NCBI RefSeq assembly: GCF_900094595.1
Contig: NZ_FMAD01000018.1
Span: forward strand, 24,983-88,982
DNA length: 64,000 nt
Reading direction: 5' to 3'
Origin: Cupriavidus alkaliphilus
GTDB taxonomy: Bacteria; Pseudomonadota; Gammaproteobacteria; Burkholderiales; Burkholderiaceae
Shown here: positions 38,312 to 46,661 of the stretch, one piece after another
Layout of the letters: each line of letters starts with the position of its first letter
Numbering within the stretch: position 1 is the first letter of the stretch
Made by a program: the position numbers and the translations under genes
Notes under the pieces: generated by a model
Seen by the model: the letters and a program-made list of their open reading frames with translations, nothing else
Database searches by the model: none
What the model was told of the DNA's origin: nothing

Positions 38312-39489
38312 GCGCCGATCTCCTGCGCGATGCGGTCGTAGTAGGCGCGCATCAGGTTGTGATAGCGCGGGTCGTCGAGCAGGAAGGCGTCGTGGCCGTG
38401 CGGCGCATCGATCTCGGCGTACGAGACCGGGCGCTTGTTGTCCAGCAGCGCCTTGACCAGCTCGCGGCTGCGGCTGGGCGCGAAACGCCAGTCGGTGCCG
38501 AAGCTGGCCACCAGGAAGCTGGCCTTGGTCTGCGCCATCGCCCGCGTCAGGTCGCCGCCGTGGGCCAGCGCGGGATCGAAGTAGTCGAGCGCACGCGTGA
38601 TCAGCAGGTAGGTGTTGGCGTCGAAGTACTCGGCGAACTTGTCGCCCTGGTAGCGCAGGTAGCTTTCCACCTGGAACTCGACGTCGAACGAGAAGCGGAT
38701 GTCCTCGCTCTTGAGCTCGCGGCCGAATTTCTCGGCCATGTCCTCGTCCGACAGGTAGGTGATATGGCCGATCATGCGCGCCACGCGCAGGCCGCGCTTG
38801 GGCTTGACCCCGTGCGCGTAGTAGTTGCCGCCGTGGAAGTCCGGGTCCGACAGGATCGCGCTGCGCGCCACTTCGTTGAAGGCGATGTTCTGCGCCGACA
38901 GCTTGGGCGTGGAGGCGATCACGATGCAGTGGCGCAGGCGCTCCGGGTACATCAGGCTCCATGCCACCGCCTGCATGCCGCCCAGGCTGCCGCCCATCAC
39001 CGCGGCAAACTGCGTGATGCCGAAGGCGTCGGCCACGCGCGCCTGCGCATTGACCCAGTCTTCCACCGTGACCACCGGAAAGGCCGCGCCATAAGGTGCG
39101 CCGGTGGCCGGGTTCAGGCTCATTGGCCCGGTCGAGCCGAAGCACGAGCCCAGGTTGTTGACGCCGATGACGAAGAAGCGGTTGGTATCGAGCGGCTTGC
39201 CGGGACCGACCATGTTGTCCCACCAGCCCACGTCGCGCCGGTCTTCGGCATAGACGCCGGCGACATGGTGCGAGGCGTTGAGCGCGTGGCAGACCAGCAC
39301 GGCGTTGGAGCGCTCCGCGTTGAGCGTGCCGTAGGTCTCGACCATCAGGTCGTAGCCGGCGATGGACGAGCCGTTGCGCAGCTTCAGCGGCTCGGCAAAG
39401 TGCATGCGCTGCGGCGCGACCACGCCGACCGAATCCGGCGGCAGGTCGAACGCGGCAGGCGCGGCGGTCGGCAGGGCGACATCAGTCAT
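38308..39489 (-). CDS. metXS: Homoserine O-acyltransferase MetX
   Basis: A 393-residue alpha/beta-hydrolase acyltransferase that activates homoserine for methionine synthesis. The nucleophile serine lies in AVMGGSLGGMQAVAW (about residue 165), the acid in the ASFGTDWRFAP segment region and the histidine in IDAPHGHDAFL. MetX with a MetW partner usually uses succinyl-CoA in beta- and gammaproteobacteria (MetXS), but donor choice cannot be read with certainty. The ATG at 39489 has a poor ribosome site. A structured leader with a T-run hairpin precedes it (see the next feature). Confidence 0.95.
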   Translation of the reverse strand: MTDVALPTAAPAAFDLPPDSVGVVAPQRMHFAEPLKLRNGSSIAGYDLMVETYGTLNAERSNAVLVCHALNASHHVAGVYAEDRRDVGWWDNMVGPGKPLDTNRFFVIGVNNLGSCFGSTGPMSLNPATGAPYGAAFPVVTVEDWVNAQARVADAFGITQFAAVMGGSLGGMQAVAWSLMYPERLRHCIVIASTPKLSAQNIAFNEVARSAILSDPDFHGGNYYAHGVKPKRGLRVARMIGHITYLSDEDMAEKFGRELKSEDIRFSFDVEFQVESYLRYQGDKFAEYFDANTYLLITRALDYFDPALAHGGDLTRAMAQTKASFLVASFGTDWRFAPSRSRELVKALLDNKRPVSYAEIDAPHGHDAFLLDDPRYHNLMRAYYDRIAQEIGA

Positions 39490-39660
39490 GGAATCCGGCC
39501 CGTGGCGAACGGGCATAAAAAAACCCGACCGGCATTTGCGTATCAAGCGTCGCAGCCAAGTCGGGATTCGCTGGATTCCTTGCGGGATTCCGCGTGCCGG
39601 CGCCATCCACTGCCGTGGTGGCATGGGGCGCCGACCCAACCTCTTTAGCCGCATTTATAG
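39490..39660 (-). promoter_or_regulatory. Structured 5' leader of metXW with terminator-like hairpin
   Basis: On the minus strand TATAAA (39654-39659) could be the -10. The leader then shows a hairpin GGCGCC-CC-TGCCAC / GTGGATGGCGCC (39600-39633), three GAATCC repeats (39564-39592) and a CCCGAC / GTCGGG stem followed by seven Ts (39517-39565), ending 28 bases before the metX ATG. GGATTCC at 39488-39496, next to the start codon, is complementary to the GGAATCC repeats. This layout suggests attenuation or a riboswitch, but I do not recognise a known SAM riboswitch class. Confidence 0.5.
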
Positions 39661-39764
39661 TGGCAAGCCATCGGACCCTGTCCTTGGCTGCCGCGCGCCC
39701 GCAAGCCAGTCATCAAATCGGCGCGACCGGGCAATTATAGAGCAATCGGCACGGCAGGTTGCAT

Positions 39765-40427
39765 TCAGCCCAGCAGCACGCGCAGATGCGCCTCGGCATG
39801 GTCCGACGGCGACTTGCGGAAACCGCTCTTGGCATAGCGGTGCCACTGGCCCTGCACCGCCGCCATGATCAGCGCGGCGCGCGCGGGAATATCGGCATCC
39901 GCCGGAAACGCGGCCTGGGTCACCGCCACCTTCAGGCACTGGCGCAGCGAAGCCTCGATGCGGTCCACCACCTGGTTGATGCGCTCCTGCAACCGTTCGT
40001 GCTCGCCCACCAGGGCCTCGCCGGTCAGCACGCGCGTCATGCCGGGGTTCTTTTCCGCGAACGACAGCAGCATGCGCACGATCGCGTGCGCCTGGCGCAG
40101 GCCGTGCTCTTCCTTGTCGGTGATCTGGTTGATCAGGCCGAACACGGTCTGCTCGATAAAGCCGATCAGCCCCTCGTACATCTGCGCCTTGCTGGCGAAA
40201 TGCCGGTACAGCGCGGCCTCGGACACGCTCAGGCGCGCGGCCAGCGCGGCGGTGGTGATCTTCTCCCCGCGCGGGTGCTCCAGCATGGTGGCCAGCGTCT
40301 GCAGGATCTGCACGCGGCGCTCGCCGGGGCGCGGACGCTTGCGCGCCGGCAGCGCCGGCTGCAGGTCGGCGTCCTGCGCGCTGCCCGTGATGACCGCCTC
40401 TGGTTCGCGCCCGTTGCTTTGCGTCAT
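39765..40427 (-). CDS. slmA: Nucleoid occlusion factor SlmA (TetR family)
   Basis: A 220-residue TetR-fold protein. The HTH is KITTAALAARLSVSEAALYRHFASKAQMYEGLI (about residues 56-88), and the following FIEQTVFGLINQI is the SlmA version of the sequence. SlmA binds SBS sites on the chromosome and blocks FtsZ ring formation over the nucleoid. A basic leader of about 40 residues precedes the HTH and is longer than in E. coli. Its ATG overlaps the HAD gene stop by 4 bases. Confidence 0.93.
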   Translation of the reverse strand: MTQSNGREPEAVITGSAQDADLQPALPARKRPRPGERRVQILQTLATMLEHPRGEKITTAALAARLSVSEAALYRHFASKAQMYEGLIGFIEQTVFGLINQITDKEEHGLRQAHAIVRMLLSFAEKNPGMTRVLTGEALVGEHERLQERINQVVDRIEASLRQCLKVAVTQAAFPADADIPARAALIMAAVQGQWHRYAKSGFRKSPSDHAEAHLRVLLG

Positions 40428-41374
40428 GACCCGGTTCTCCGCATTCGTCGTTGGAGTTGATGCATCGATTGTACTTTTATGTCCACATAGGCCGGCCGGT
40501 TCGGCACGCGCGCGCGCACCCGCGGCACGTTGCCGGGCTGCGCCTGCGGCGCCTGGGTCTCGGCGGCCACCAGCGTTACCGAGCGCTCCTGCACCGCGTG
40601 GCCGGCATGGCGGCGGTCCTCGGCCTGCAGCGTCGAGCGCACCGCGGCGTCGCGGCGGCTGCCGTCGTCATGTGCGGCGGCGGGCGCGGCGGGCACCACG
40701 TGGGGGCGCGAAGGCGCGACCGTGCGCAGGTAGCCGGTCACCCACGCGGTGCGGATGCCGGTGCCGGCATAGCGCTTGAGATGCGACACGGTGTCTTCCA
40801 CCAGCACCGCGCGATGCGGCGCGATGCGCGCCTGCGCCAGCAGCCGGCGCAGCATGCGGCGGTCCGGCTTGGGCCGCAGGTGGCCGTGCACCCACATCTG
40901 CTCGATCGCCACCACGCGCTCGAAGCAGTGCCGGATGCCCGCGATTTCCAGCACCGCGCGCGCATAGTCCTGCGGTGCGTTGGTGACCAGGATCTTGCGC
41001 CCGGGCAGGCGCCGCAGGTGCGCGGCCAGTCCGCGCCGTACCCGCACCATCTCGGCCAGCGCCGGGAATTCATGCGCGGCGCGCAGGAAATCCGCCGGGT
41101 CGACGCCGTGGTGGCGAATCATGCCGAGCAGCGTAGCGCCGTAGCGCTGCCAGTAGTCCACGCGCACGCGGCTGGCGGTGGCCTCGTCGCAGCCGAGCAC
41201 GCGCGCCACGTAGGCGGTCATCAGCCGGTTGATCGCCGGGAAGATCGCGTGCGAGGCGTCGTGCAGCGTATTGTCGAGATCGAACAGCCAGACCGTGCCG
41301 CCCGAGGTATCGCCCGCGGGACGGCGGCGGAGGCGAGCGCGGACACGGCGCGGTGAGGGAAGACTGGAAGGCAC
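40424..41374 (-). CDS. HAD-family pyrimidine 5'-nucleotidase
   Basis: A 316-residue HAD hydrolase of the Sdt1/pyrimidine 5'-nucleotidase type. Motif I is WLFDLDNTLHDA (about residues 29-40), motif II VTNAP, motif III KPDRRM and motif IV VLVEDTVSHL. The last 85 or so residues after the HAD fold are low-complexity, Arg/Ala/Gln-rich and unlike the family. The start is a GTG at 41374; no ATG gives a complete motif I. It is translationally coupled to slmA, an arrangement I believe is common in Burkholderiales. Confidence 0.9.
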   Translation of the reverse strand: MPSSLPSPRRVRARLRRRPAGDTSGGTVWLFDLDNTLHDASHAIFPAINRLMTAYVARVLGCDEATASRVRVDYWQRYGATLLGMIRHHGVDPADFLRAAHEFPALAEMVRVRRGLAAHLRRLPGRKILVTNAPQDYARAVLEIAGIRHCFERVVAIEQMWVHGHLRPKPDRRMLRRLLAQARIAPHRAVLVEDTVSHLKRYAGTGIRTAWVTGYLRTVAPSRPHVVPAAPAAAHDDGSRRDAAVRSTLQAEDRRHAGHAVQERSVTLVAAETQAPQAQPGNVPRVRARVPNRPAYVDIKVQSMHQLQRRMRRTGS

Positions 41375-41446
41375 GCCGGGCAGCTCGGAGGGTGGTGGGA
41401 TATGCCGCAGCGGCCGGCCGGGGCCGGCGCCGCTGCGGGGGTCCGC

Positions 41447-42373
41447 TCAGTGCGAGCGGATCATGGTGCCGAAGGCCTGCTCGGTCAGGATTTCCAGCAG
41501 CAGCGAATGCTCGATGCGGCCGTCGATGATGTGCACCGAATGCACGCCGCTCTTGGCCGCGTCCAGCGCCGACGAAATCTTCGGCAGCATGCCGCCCGAG
41601 ATGGTGCCGTCGGCGAACAGCTCCTCGATCTCGCGCGCGGACAGGTCGGTCAGCAGGTTGCCCTTCTTGTCCATCACGCCCGGGATATTGGTCATCATCA
41701 CCAGCTTCTCGGCCTTGAGGATCTCGGCCATCTTGCCGGCGACCACGTCGGCGTTGATGTTGTAGGCCTGGCCGTCGTCGGAGAAACCGATCGGCGAGAT
41801 CACCGGGATAAAGGCGTCGTCCTGCAGCGCCTTGACCACCGCCGGGTTGATCGCCTCGATATCGCCGACGTAGCCGATGTCGATGAACGCGCCCGGGTTT
41901 TCGCGGTCGGGCATCTGCAGGCGCTTGGCGCGGATCAGGCCGCCGTCCTTGCCGGTCAGGCCCACGGCCTGGCCGCCGTACTGGTTGATCAGCATCACGA
42001 TGTCCTGCTGGACTTCACCGCCCAGCACCCACTCGACCACTTCCATGGTCTCTTCGTCGGTGACGCGCATGCCCTGCACGAAGGTGCCGACCTTGCCGAC
42101 CTTCTTCAGCGCCTCGTCGATCTGCGGTCCGCCGCCGTGCACCACCACCGGGTTCATGCCGACCAGCTTCAGCAGGATCACGTCGCGCGCGAAGCCGTGC
42201 TTGAGCTTCTCTTCGGTCATGGCATTGCCGCCGTACTTGACCACGATGGTCTTGCCGTGGAACTTGCGGATATACGGCAGGGCCTCGGCGAGGATCTCGG
42301 CCTTCAGTGCGGGAGCGATGGCGGCCACCGCGGTCGCGGCAGGCCCAGGGTTGTCGGCGTTCATGGGGGACAT
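41447..42373 (-). CDS. argB: Acetylglutamate kinase
   Basis: A 308-residue amino-acid kinase for the second step of arginine synthesis. KTIVVKYGGNAM is the phosphate loop, NPVVVHGGGPQID the substrate glycine loop, and AYNINADVVAGKMA the ATP-binding part. The N-terminal helix before the kinase (about residues 10-35) is the kind that allows hexamer formation and arginine feedback inhibition in other bacteria. Two starts are possible, ATG at 42373 or 42364; neither has a clear ribosome site. argC is in the window but not adjacent. Confidence 0.96.
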   Translation of the reverse strand: MSPMNADNPGPAATAVAAIAPALKAEILAEALPYIRKFHGKTIVVKYGGNAMTEEKLKHGFARDVILLKLVGMNPVVVHGGGPQIDEALKKVGKVGTFVQGMRVTDEETMEVVEWVLGGEVQQDIVMLINQYGGQAVGLTGKDGGLIRAKRLQMPDRENPGAFIDIGYVGDIEAINPAVVKALQDDAFIPVISPIGFSDDGQAYNINADVVAGKMAEILKAEKLVMMTNIPGVMDKKGNLLTDLSAREIEELFADGTISGGMLPKISSALDAAKSGVHSVHIIDGRIEHSLLLEILTEQAFGTMIRSH

Positions 42374-42757
42374 CCGTGAGTATCAACAGGTATGATGGCT
42401 AAGCCGCTGCGTCCCCGGGGGGAAGCCCGACGGATCGCCCCCGGGGATCGCCCGAAAGTGCGCCATCCGGCCACGGCAGGCGCCGATTTTACAAGAAACC
42501 GCGCGGGGCGAAAGCGCGCCGGCCCAACGGGGCGCGGCGAACCGGCCGCAAGCGGCCTGCGGGGCACCGGCGCGTTCCGTCCATGCAACAGGCGCGCCGC
42601 GTTCTCGGCTCGCTTCCTTGCCCGCTTCCCGGCCGCCTCTCAGCGATTTGGCCGGTGCCGCGGCGCAGTGTTCCCGAATCCTTGCCATCATGTCCGCCGT
42701 CATCCGCCGCTCGCCTGACCGAAATCTGTCCATCCCGCCAGCACCGCGGAGGCAGCC
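42374..42757. other. Intergenic region between argB and the CWC gene
   Basis: 384 bases, very GC-rich, between divergent genes. Open readings cross it on both strands but none shows a domain, and they run antisense to each other. It must contain the argB promoter and the promoter for the small CWC gene; I see no clear -35/-10 pair. Several short GC palindromes are present but none looks like a terminator. Confidence 0.5.
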
Positions 42758-43012
42758 ATGAGCGACGCCACCGCGGTGCTGACCGGGCAGTTGCGTCCGG
42801 TCGAACATTGCAGCCGCTGCGGCGCCGGCTTCGTCTGCGGCTACGTGGCGGGACTGCCCGAGTGCTGGTGCGCCAGCCAGCCGCTGCTGCCGGCGCGGCA
42901 GATCGTGCCGGGCCAGCACTGCCTGTGTCCGGCCTGCCTGGCGGCCCGGCGACAGGCGGGTCAGGCGCCGGATTCCACCCCCGATTCCGGGCCCGATCCG
43001 GCGGTCGGCTGA
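42758..43012 (+). CDS. Cysteine-rich CWC family protein
   Basis: An 84-residue protein with the CWC cysteine pattern: HCSRCGAGFVCG, then PECWCASQPLLP, then HCLCPACLA (about residues 17-63). It is probably a small metal-binding protein of unknown function. GCGGAGGC six bases before the ATG supports it as real. The last 17 codons are rich in Pro, Asp and Ser and overlap, antisense, the end of the YdcZ-type gene by 52 bases. Confidence 0.85.
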   Translation: MSDATAVLTGQLRPVEHCSRCGAGFVCGYVAGLPECWCASQPLLPARQIVPGQHCLCPACLAARRQAGQAPDSTPDSGPDPAVG

Positions 43013-43515
43013 CGCGCCGGCCCGGCTGCCGCCCCGCTGTCCCACTGCATCGCCAGCATCCCGGCCACGATCAGTGCGGCCCCGGCCACACGCGCCGGCG
43101 TCAGCGCGCGCACCGCAAACCCGGCCAGGCCGAACTGGTCCACCAGCAGTGCCGCCAGCACCTGCCCGGCCACCACCGCCGCGATAAAGCCGGCGGCGCC
43201 CAGCCGGGGCGCCATGATCAGCGCGGCCGAGATATAGAACACCCCCAGCACCCCGCCGCTCCACAGCCAGGCCGGCGCCTGGGCCAGTGCCGCCGGCGAC
43301 GGCAGCGGCACCCGCATCAGCCACAGCACCGGCAGCAGGGCCACCAGGCTGACCAGCAGCGACACCAGCGTCGCCGACAGCGGATGGCCGAGCATGCGCC
43401 CGAGCGTGGCGTTGGCCCCGGCCTGGAACGGGATCGCGGCACCGGCCAGCACGGCGGTGCCAAGCGGCAGCCAGAGCGATGACGGGATCGAAAACGACAG
43501 CTGGGTGCCTGACAT
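42961..43515 (-). CDS. YdcZ/DUF606-type small DMT transporter
   Basis: A 184-residue membrane protein with five membrane segments, the half-size DMT transporter type (YdcZ). QAGANATLGRMLGHPLSATLVSLLVSLVALLP is the signature region (residues 28-60). Half-size members work as dimers or pairs; no second subunit is next to it. The ATG at 43515 follows GGAG. The C-terminal 15 residues are Gly/Ser/Glu-rich and overlap the convergent CWC gene. A LysR gene starts 93 bases away in the opposite direction. Confidence 0.88.
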   Translation of the reverse strand: MSGTQLSFSIPSSLWLPLGTAVLAGAAIPFQAGANATLGRMLGHPLSATLVSLLVSLVALLPVLWLMRVPLPSPAALAQAPAWLWSGGVLGVFYISAALIMAPRLGAAGFIAAVVAGQVLAALLVDQFGLAGFAVRALTPARVAGAALIVAGMLAMQWDSGAAAGPARQPTAGSGPESGVESGA

Positions 43516-43568
43516 GGCGCGCTCCATAGGGCAAGATGCGATGCCAGCAGTTTGAAATATCGCTTTGC

Positions 43569-43581
43569 GAATTTCCAATTC
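43569..43581. promoter_or_regulatory. Candidate LysR operator in the YdcZ/LysR gap
   Basis: GAATTTCCAATTC is a perfect 5-3-5 palindrome in an AT-rich 93-base divergent gap between the YdcZ-type gene and its LysR neighbour. A second, looser match (TTAATATTCGC) lies beside the LysR start. Confidence 0.5.
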
Positions 43582-43608
43582 TGCTTTCGTACGTTTAATA
43601 TTCGCCGA

Positions 43609-44544
43609 ATGAATAGCCTACGCGGAATCGACCTCAACCTGCTGGTGGTGCTGGAAGCGCTGCTGGCGGAGCGCCATATCTCCCGCGCCGCGCTGCGGCT
43701 GCACCTGAGCCAGCCGGCGGTCAGCCATGCGCTCGGGCGCCTGCGGCAACTGCTCGATGATCCGATCCTGGTGCGCGGCAAGGGCGGTCTGGTGCTGAGC
43801 GCGCGCGCGCACGAGCTGTCGGGGCCGCTGGCCGAGGCGCTGGCGCAGGTGCGCATCCTGCTGGGGCCGAGCGGCTTCCAGCCGGCGACCGCGCGGCGCA
43901 GCTTCCGGCTGGCGATGTCCGACTACGGCGCGCTGGTGGTGCTGCCGCGACTGCTGCGCGCGGTGCGCAAGGCCGCGCCCAATATCGACCTGGTGGTGTC
44001 GCAGGCCAGCCGCGAAGGCATGACCGCGCAGGTGTCCGATGGCGAGATCGACATGGCGCTGGGGGTGTTCAGCCACCAGCCCGAAGGCGTGCAGTCGGCC
44101 GAGCTGTTCCGCGAAAGCTATGCCTGCGCGGTCGATGCCGCCACCGTGCGCGATACCGGCCGGCTCGACCAGGTGGCCTACCTGGCGCGCTCGCACGTGC
44201 TGGTCGCCACGCACAGCGAACGCATGGATGCCATCGACACGGCCGTGGCCAAACTGGGGGGGCGGCGCAAGATCGCCTGCGTGGTGCCGCACTGGAGCGT
44301 GGCGCCGGCGCTGATCGCCGGGACCAACCTGGTGCTGACCACCGCCCGGCGCAGCCTGGCAGCGCTCGAGGACGACCCGCGCTACGCCGTGTTCGCGCCG
44401 CCGTTCGCGCTCGACGACTTCACCTTCAGCATGATCTGGCACCAGCGCACCGAGGCCGATCCCGCCCACGCCTGGCTGCGCGAGCGCGTGCTGGCGGCGG
44501 CGTCGAGCCCGGAGTCGGACGAGCCGATCAGCCTGCGCGGCTGA
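43609..44544 (+). CDS. LysR-family transcriptional regulator
   Basis: A 311-residue LysR protein of the NodD/NahR-like group: LRGIDLNLLVVLEALLAERHISRAALRLHLSQPAVSHALGRLRQLL at the N-terminus (HTH about residues 21-50), then an effector domain. The ATG at 43609 gives the classical MNSLRGIDLNLL start; the frame is open upstream but unlike the family. It likely controls the divergent YdcZ-type permease. Confidence 0.93.
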   Translation: MNSLRGIDLNLLVVLEALLAERHISRAALRLHLSQPAVSHALGRLRQLLDDPILVRGKGGLVLSARAHELSGPLAEALAQVRILLGPSGFQPATARRSFRLAMSDYGALVVLPRLLRAVRKAAPNIDLVVSQASREGMTAQVSDGEIDMALGVFSHQPEGVQSAELFRESYACAVDAATVRDTGRLDQVAYLARSHVLVATHSERMDAIDTAVAKLGGRRKIACVVPHWSVAPALIAGTNLVLTTARRSLAALEDDPRYAVFAPPFALDDFTFSMIWHQRTEADPAHAWLRERVLAAASSPESDEPISLRG

Positions 44545-44582
44545 GGGCGCGGAGCCGGCCGCCCCGCCGCGTCAGTTGTTGC

Positions 44583-45071
44583 TCAGTGCTTGTGGTCGCC
44601 GTGCCCGGCGTGACCGCCGGCGGCAGCCGGCACCATGCTGCGCACTTCGGCCGTGACCTTCTGCTCGACCACCTTGCCGCCCTGCTCGATCTTCAGCGTG
44701 ATGGGCACGGTGTCGCCGGGCTTGAGCTGGGCCTTCAGGTCCATCAACATTACGTGGTAGCCGCCCGGCTTCAGTTCGACGTTCTGCATCTTGGGCAGGT
44801 CCAGTGACTTGATCTGCCGCATGCGCATCACGTTGCCTTCCATCTTCATCTCGTGCAGCTCGGCCGCCGCCACCGGCGACGACACGCCGACCAGCTTCGC
44901 GTCCTGGTGCGCATGCAGCACCATGAAGGCGCCGGAGGCGGTCTGGGTCGGCACCGTGCCGCGCACCCAGGCGTTGCTGACATCGACCTGGGCCAGCGCG
45001 GCGCCCGATGCCAGCGTGGCGGCCAGGGCGAAGGAAGCGGCCAGCGTGGCCGGGCGGAACTTGGCTTGCAT
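44583..45071 (-). CDS. PCu(A)C-type periplasmic copper chaperone
   Basis: A 162-residue exported protein with a clear signal peptide (basic start, LAASFALAATLASGAALAQV). The copper-binding pattern of the family is present: histidine in FMVLHAHQDAKL, ELHEMKMEGNVMRMR, and GGYHVMLMDL. A His-rich tail (GHAGHGDHKH) follows. PCuAC proteins deliver Cu(I) to the CuA or CuB site of cytochrome oxidases or hold copper in the periplasm. The ATG at 45071 follows AGGAGA. It lies next to the regBA redox regulators, on the other strand. Confidence 0.93.
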   Translation of the reverse strand: MQAKFRPATLAASFALAATLASGAALAQVDVSNAWVRGTVPTQTASGAFMVLHAHQDAKLVGVSSPVAAAELHEMKMEGNVMRMRQIKSLDLPKMQNVELKPGGYHVMLMDLKAQLKPGDTVPITLKIEQGGKVVEQKVTAEVRSMVPAAAGGHAGHGDHKH

Positions 45072-45253
45072 CAAAGGCTCTCCTGAAAGCAGACATTAGA
45101 CCATGGCGAGGACCGCCCTGCCTGTGACCGGCGTGGCCGGCGTGGCCGCCGGGCACGCGCGCCCGACCGCGCAACCAGCCAGTCTGGCAGCCGTTGCGGC
45201 GGCCCGCCAATGCGGCAAGGTGTCGCACGCGCCGGCACCCCGCGGCGGCATTG

Positions 45254-45266
45254 ATACACTCGCGCC
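45254..45266 (+). promoter_or_regulatory. Possible -10 element before regB
   Basis: TACACT (45255-45260) lies only six bases before the regB ATG and no ribosome site is visible, so a short-leader or leaderless transcript is possible. The -35 region is not recognisable, so confidence is low. Confidence 0.3.
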
Positions 45267-46661
45267 ATGCGCCCCGCCCCAGCCGTGACCCGCCTGCCTG
45301 ACTTCCCGTTCCTGTCGCCCCTGCCGGCCGGCACTTCGGCACGCCATGGCCAGGTGACGCTGCGCCGGCTGTTCTGGCTGCGCTGGGCGCTCTTGGGCGG
45401 ACAGGCGCTGACCGTGCTGGTGTGCGAGCCGATTGCCGGCATCCGCCTCCCCTACACGCCGCTGCTGGTGGTGCTGGGGCTGCAGGCGCTGTTCAACCTG
45501 CTCACCGGCCTGCGGCTGCGCCAGCACACGCGGCGCAACAGCGCGCCCGGCGAGGCCGAGCTGATGGGCCAGTTGCTGGTCGACCTGACCGCGCTGTCGG
45601 CGATCCTGTTCTATACCGGCGGCGCCACCAACCCGTTCGTCTCGTTCTACCTGCCGGGACTGGCCATCGCCGCCGCCATCCTGCCGTGGCGCCAGGTGAT
45701 TGCGCTGGCGCTGTACGCGCTGGCCTGCTACACGGTGCTGCTGATCGAATACGTGCCGCTGGACCTGCACAACCCGGACAACGCGGTGACCTACCACCTG
45801 GCCGGCATGTGGCTGAACTTTGTCGCCAGCGCGGTGATGATCGCGCTGTTCGTGGCGCGCCTGTCAGGGGTGCTGCGCCAGCGCGAGGCACAACTGAACC
45901 TGGCGCGCGAGCAACTGCTGCGCGAAGCGCGCGTCGAAGACCTGAACGGCCAGGCCGCCGCGGTCGCGCATGAAATCGGCACGCCGCTGGCGACGCTGGC
46001 GGTGATTGCCGGCGAGCTGCGCGCCGATGCCTCCGACGCCGGCCGCGGCGCCGCCGCCATCAGCGGCTACCTGCCCGACCTGCAGACCATGGAGCAGCAG
46101 CTGGCGCTGTGCCGCTCGACCCTGGCGCGGCTGCGCGAAGACCCGGCCACGCTGGCGCCGCAGCGCATCGACGGCTGGCTGCCGGCCTTTGCCGAACGCT
46201 GGCAGTTGCGCCATCCCAATGCCAGCCTGCAGGCCGTGGCCACGCCGGGCGCAGGCGCGCAGGAGGTTGAAAGCGCGCGCGTGGGCCAGATCCTGACCAT
46301 CCTGCTCGACAACGCCGCGCGCAGCCAGCAGGCCGCCGGGCGCGGCGCGCAGCCGCTGCAGTTGCAGATCGCCATGGCCCCGGGCAACACCGCGCCGTGG
46401 CTGTCGTTCCGCGTCGCCGACCATGGCGACGGCATCCCCGAAGCGCTGCGCGGCCAGCTCGGCGAGACCCCGGTGGCCAGCCAGCACGGCGGCCAGGGCA
46501 TCGGACTGTACCTGGCGCAAAGCGCCGCCCGGCAGATGGGCGGCGAACTCGCCTGGCATGACCGCCCGGGCGGCGGCACCGTCGCCGAACTGCGCCTGCC
46601 CGCGCTCTCCACGCTTTCCACCTCGGCGGCTGCCGCCGCCACCGTGCCTTCTGCCTTATGA
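45267..46661 (+). CDS. regB: RegB/PrrB-type redox sensor histidine kinase
   Basis: A 464-residue membrane kinase. Six membrane segments lie in residues 30-200, with the quinone-binding GGATNPF motif at 118-124 that marks the RegB/PrrB/RoxS group. The H-box is AVAHEIGTPLATLA with His235, and Cys282 in LALCRSTLARL corresponds to the redox-active cysteine of RegB. The catalytic domain has LDNAARSQQ and GQGIGLYLAQ. Such kinases switch respiration and carbon or nitrogen metabolism according to quinone redox state. The gene overlaps regA by ATGA. Confidence 0.93.
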   Translation: MRPAPAVTRLPDFPFLSPLPAGTSARHGQVTLRRLFWLRWALLGGQALTVLVCEPIAGIRLPYTPLLVVLGLQALFNLLTGLRLRQHTRRNSAPGEAELMGQLLVDLTALSAILFYTGGATNPFVSFYLPGLAIAAAILPWRQVIALALYALACYTVLLIEYVPLDLHNPDNAVTYHLAGMWLNFVASAVMIALFVARLSGVLRQREAQLNLAREQLLREARVEDLNGQAAAVAHEIGTPLATLAVIAGELRADASDAGRGAAAISGYLPDLQTMEQQLALCRSTLARLREDPATLAPQRIDGWLPAFAERWQLRHPNASLQAVATPGAGAQEVESARVGQILTILLDNAARSQQAAGRGAQPLQLQIAMAPGNTAPWLSFRVADHGDGIPEALRGQLGETPVASQHGGQGIGLYLAQSAARQMGGELAWHDRPGGGTVAELRLPALSTLSTSAAAAATVPSAL

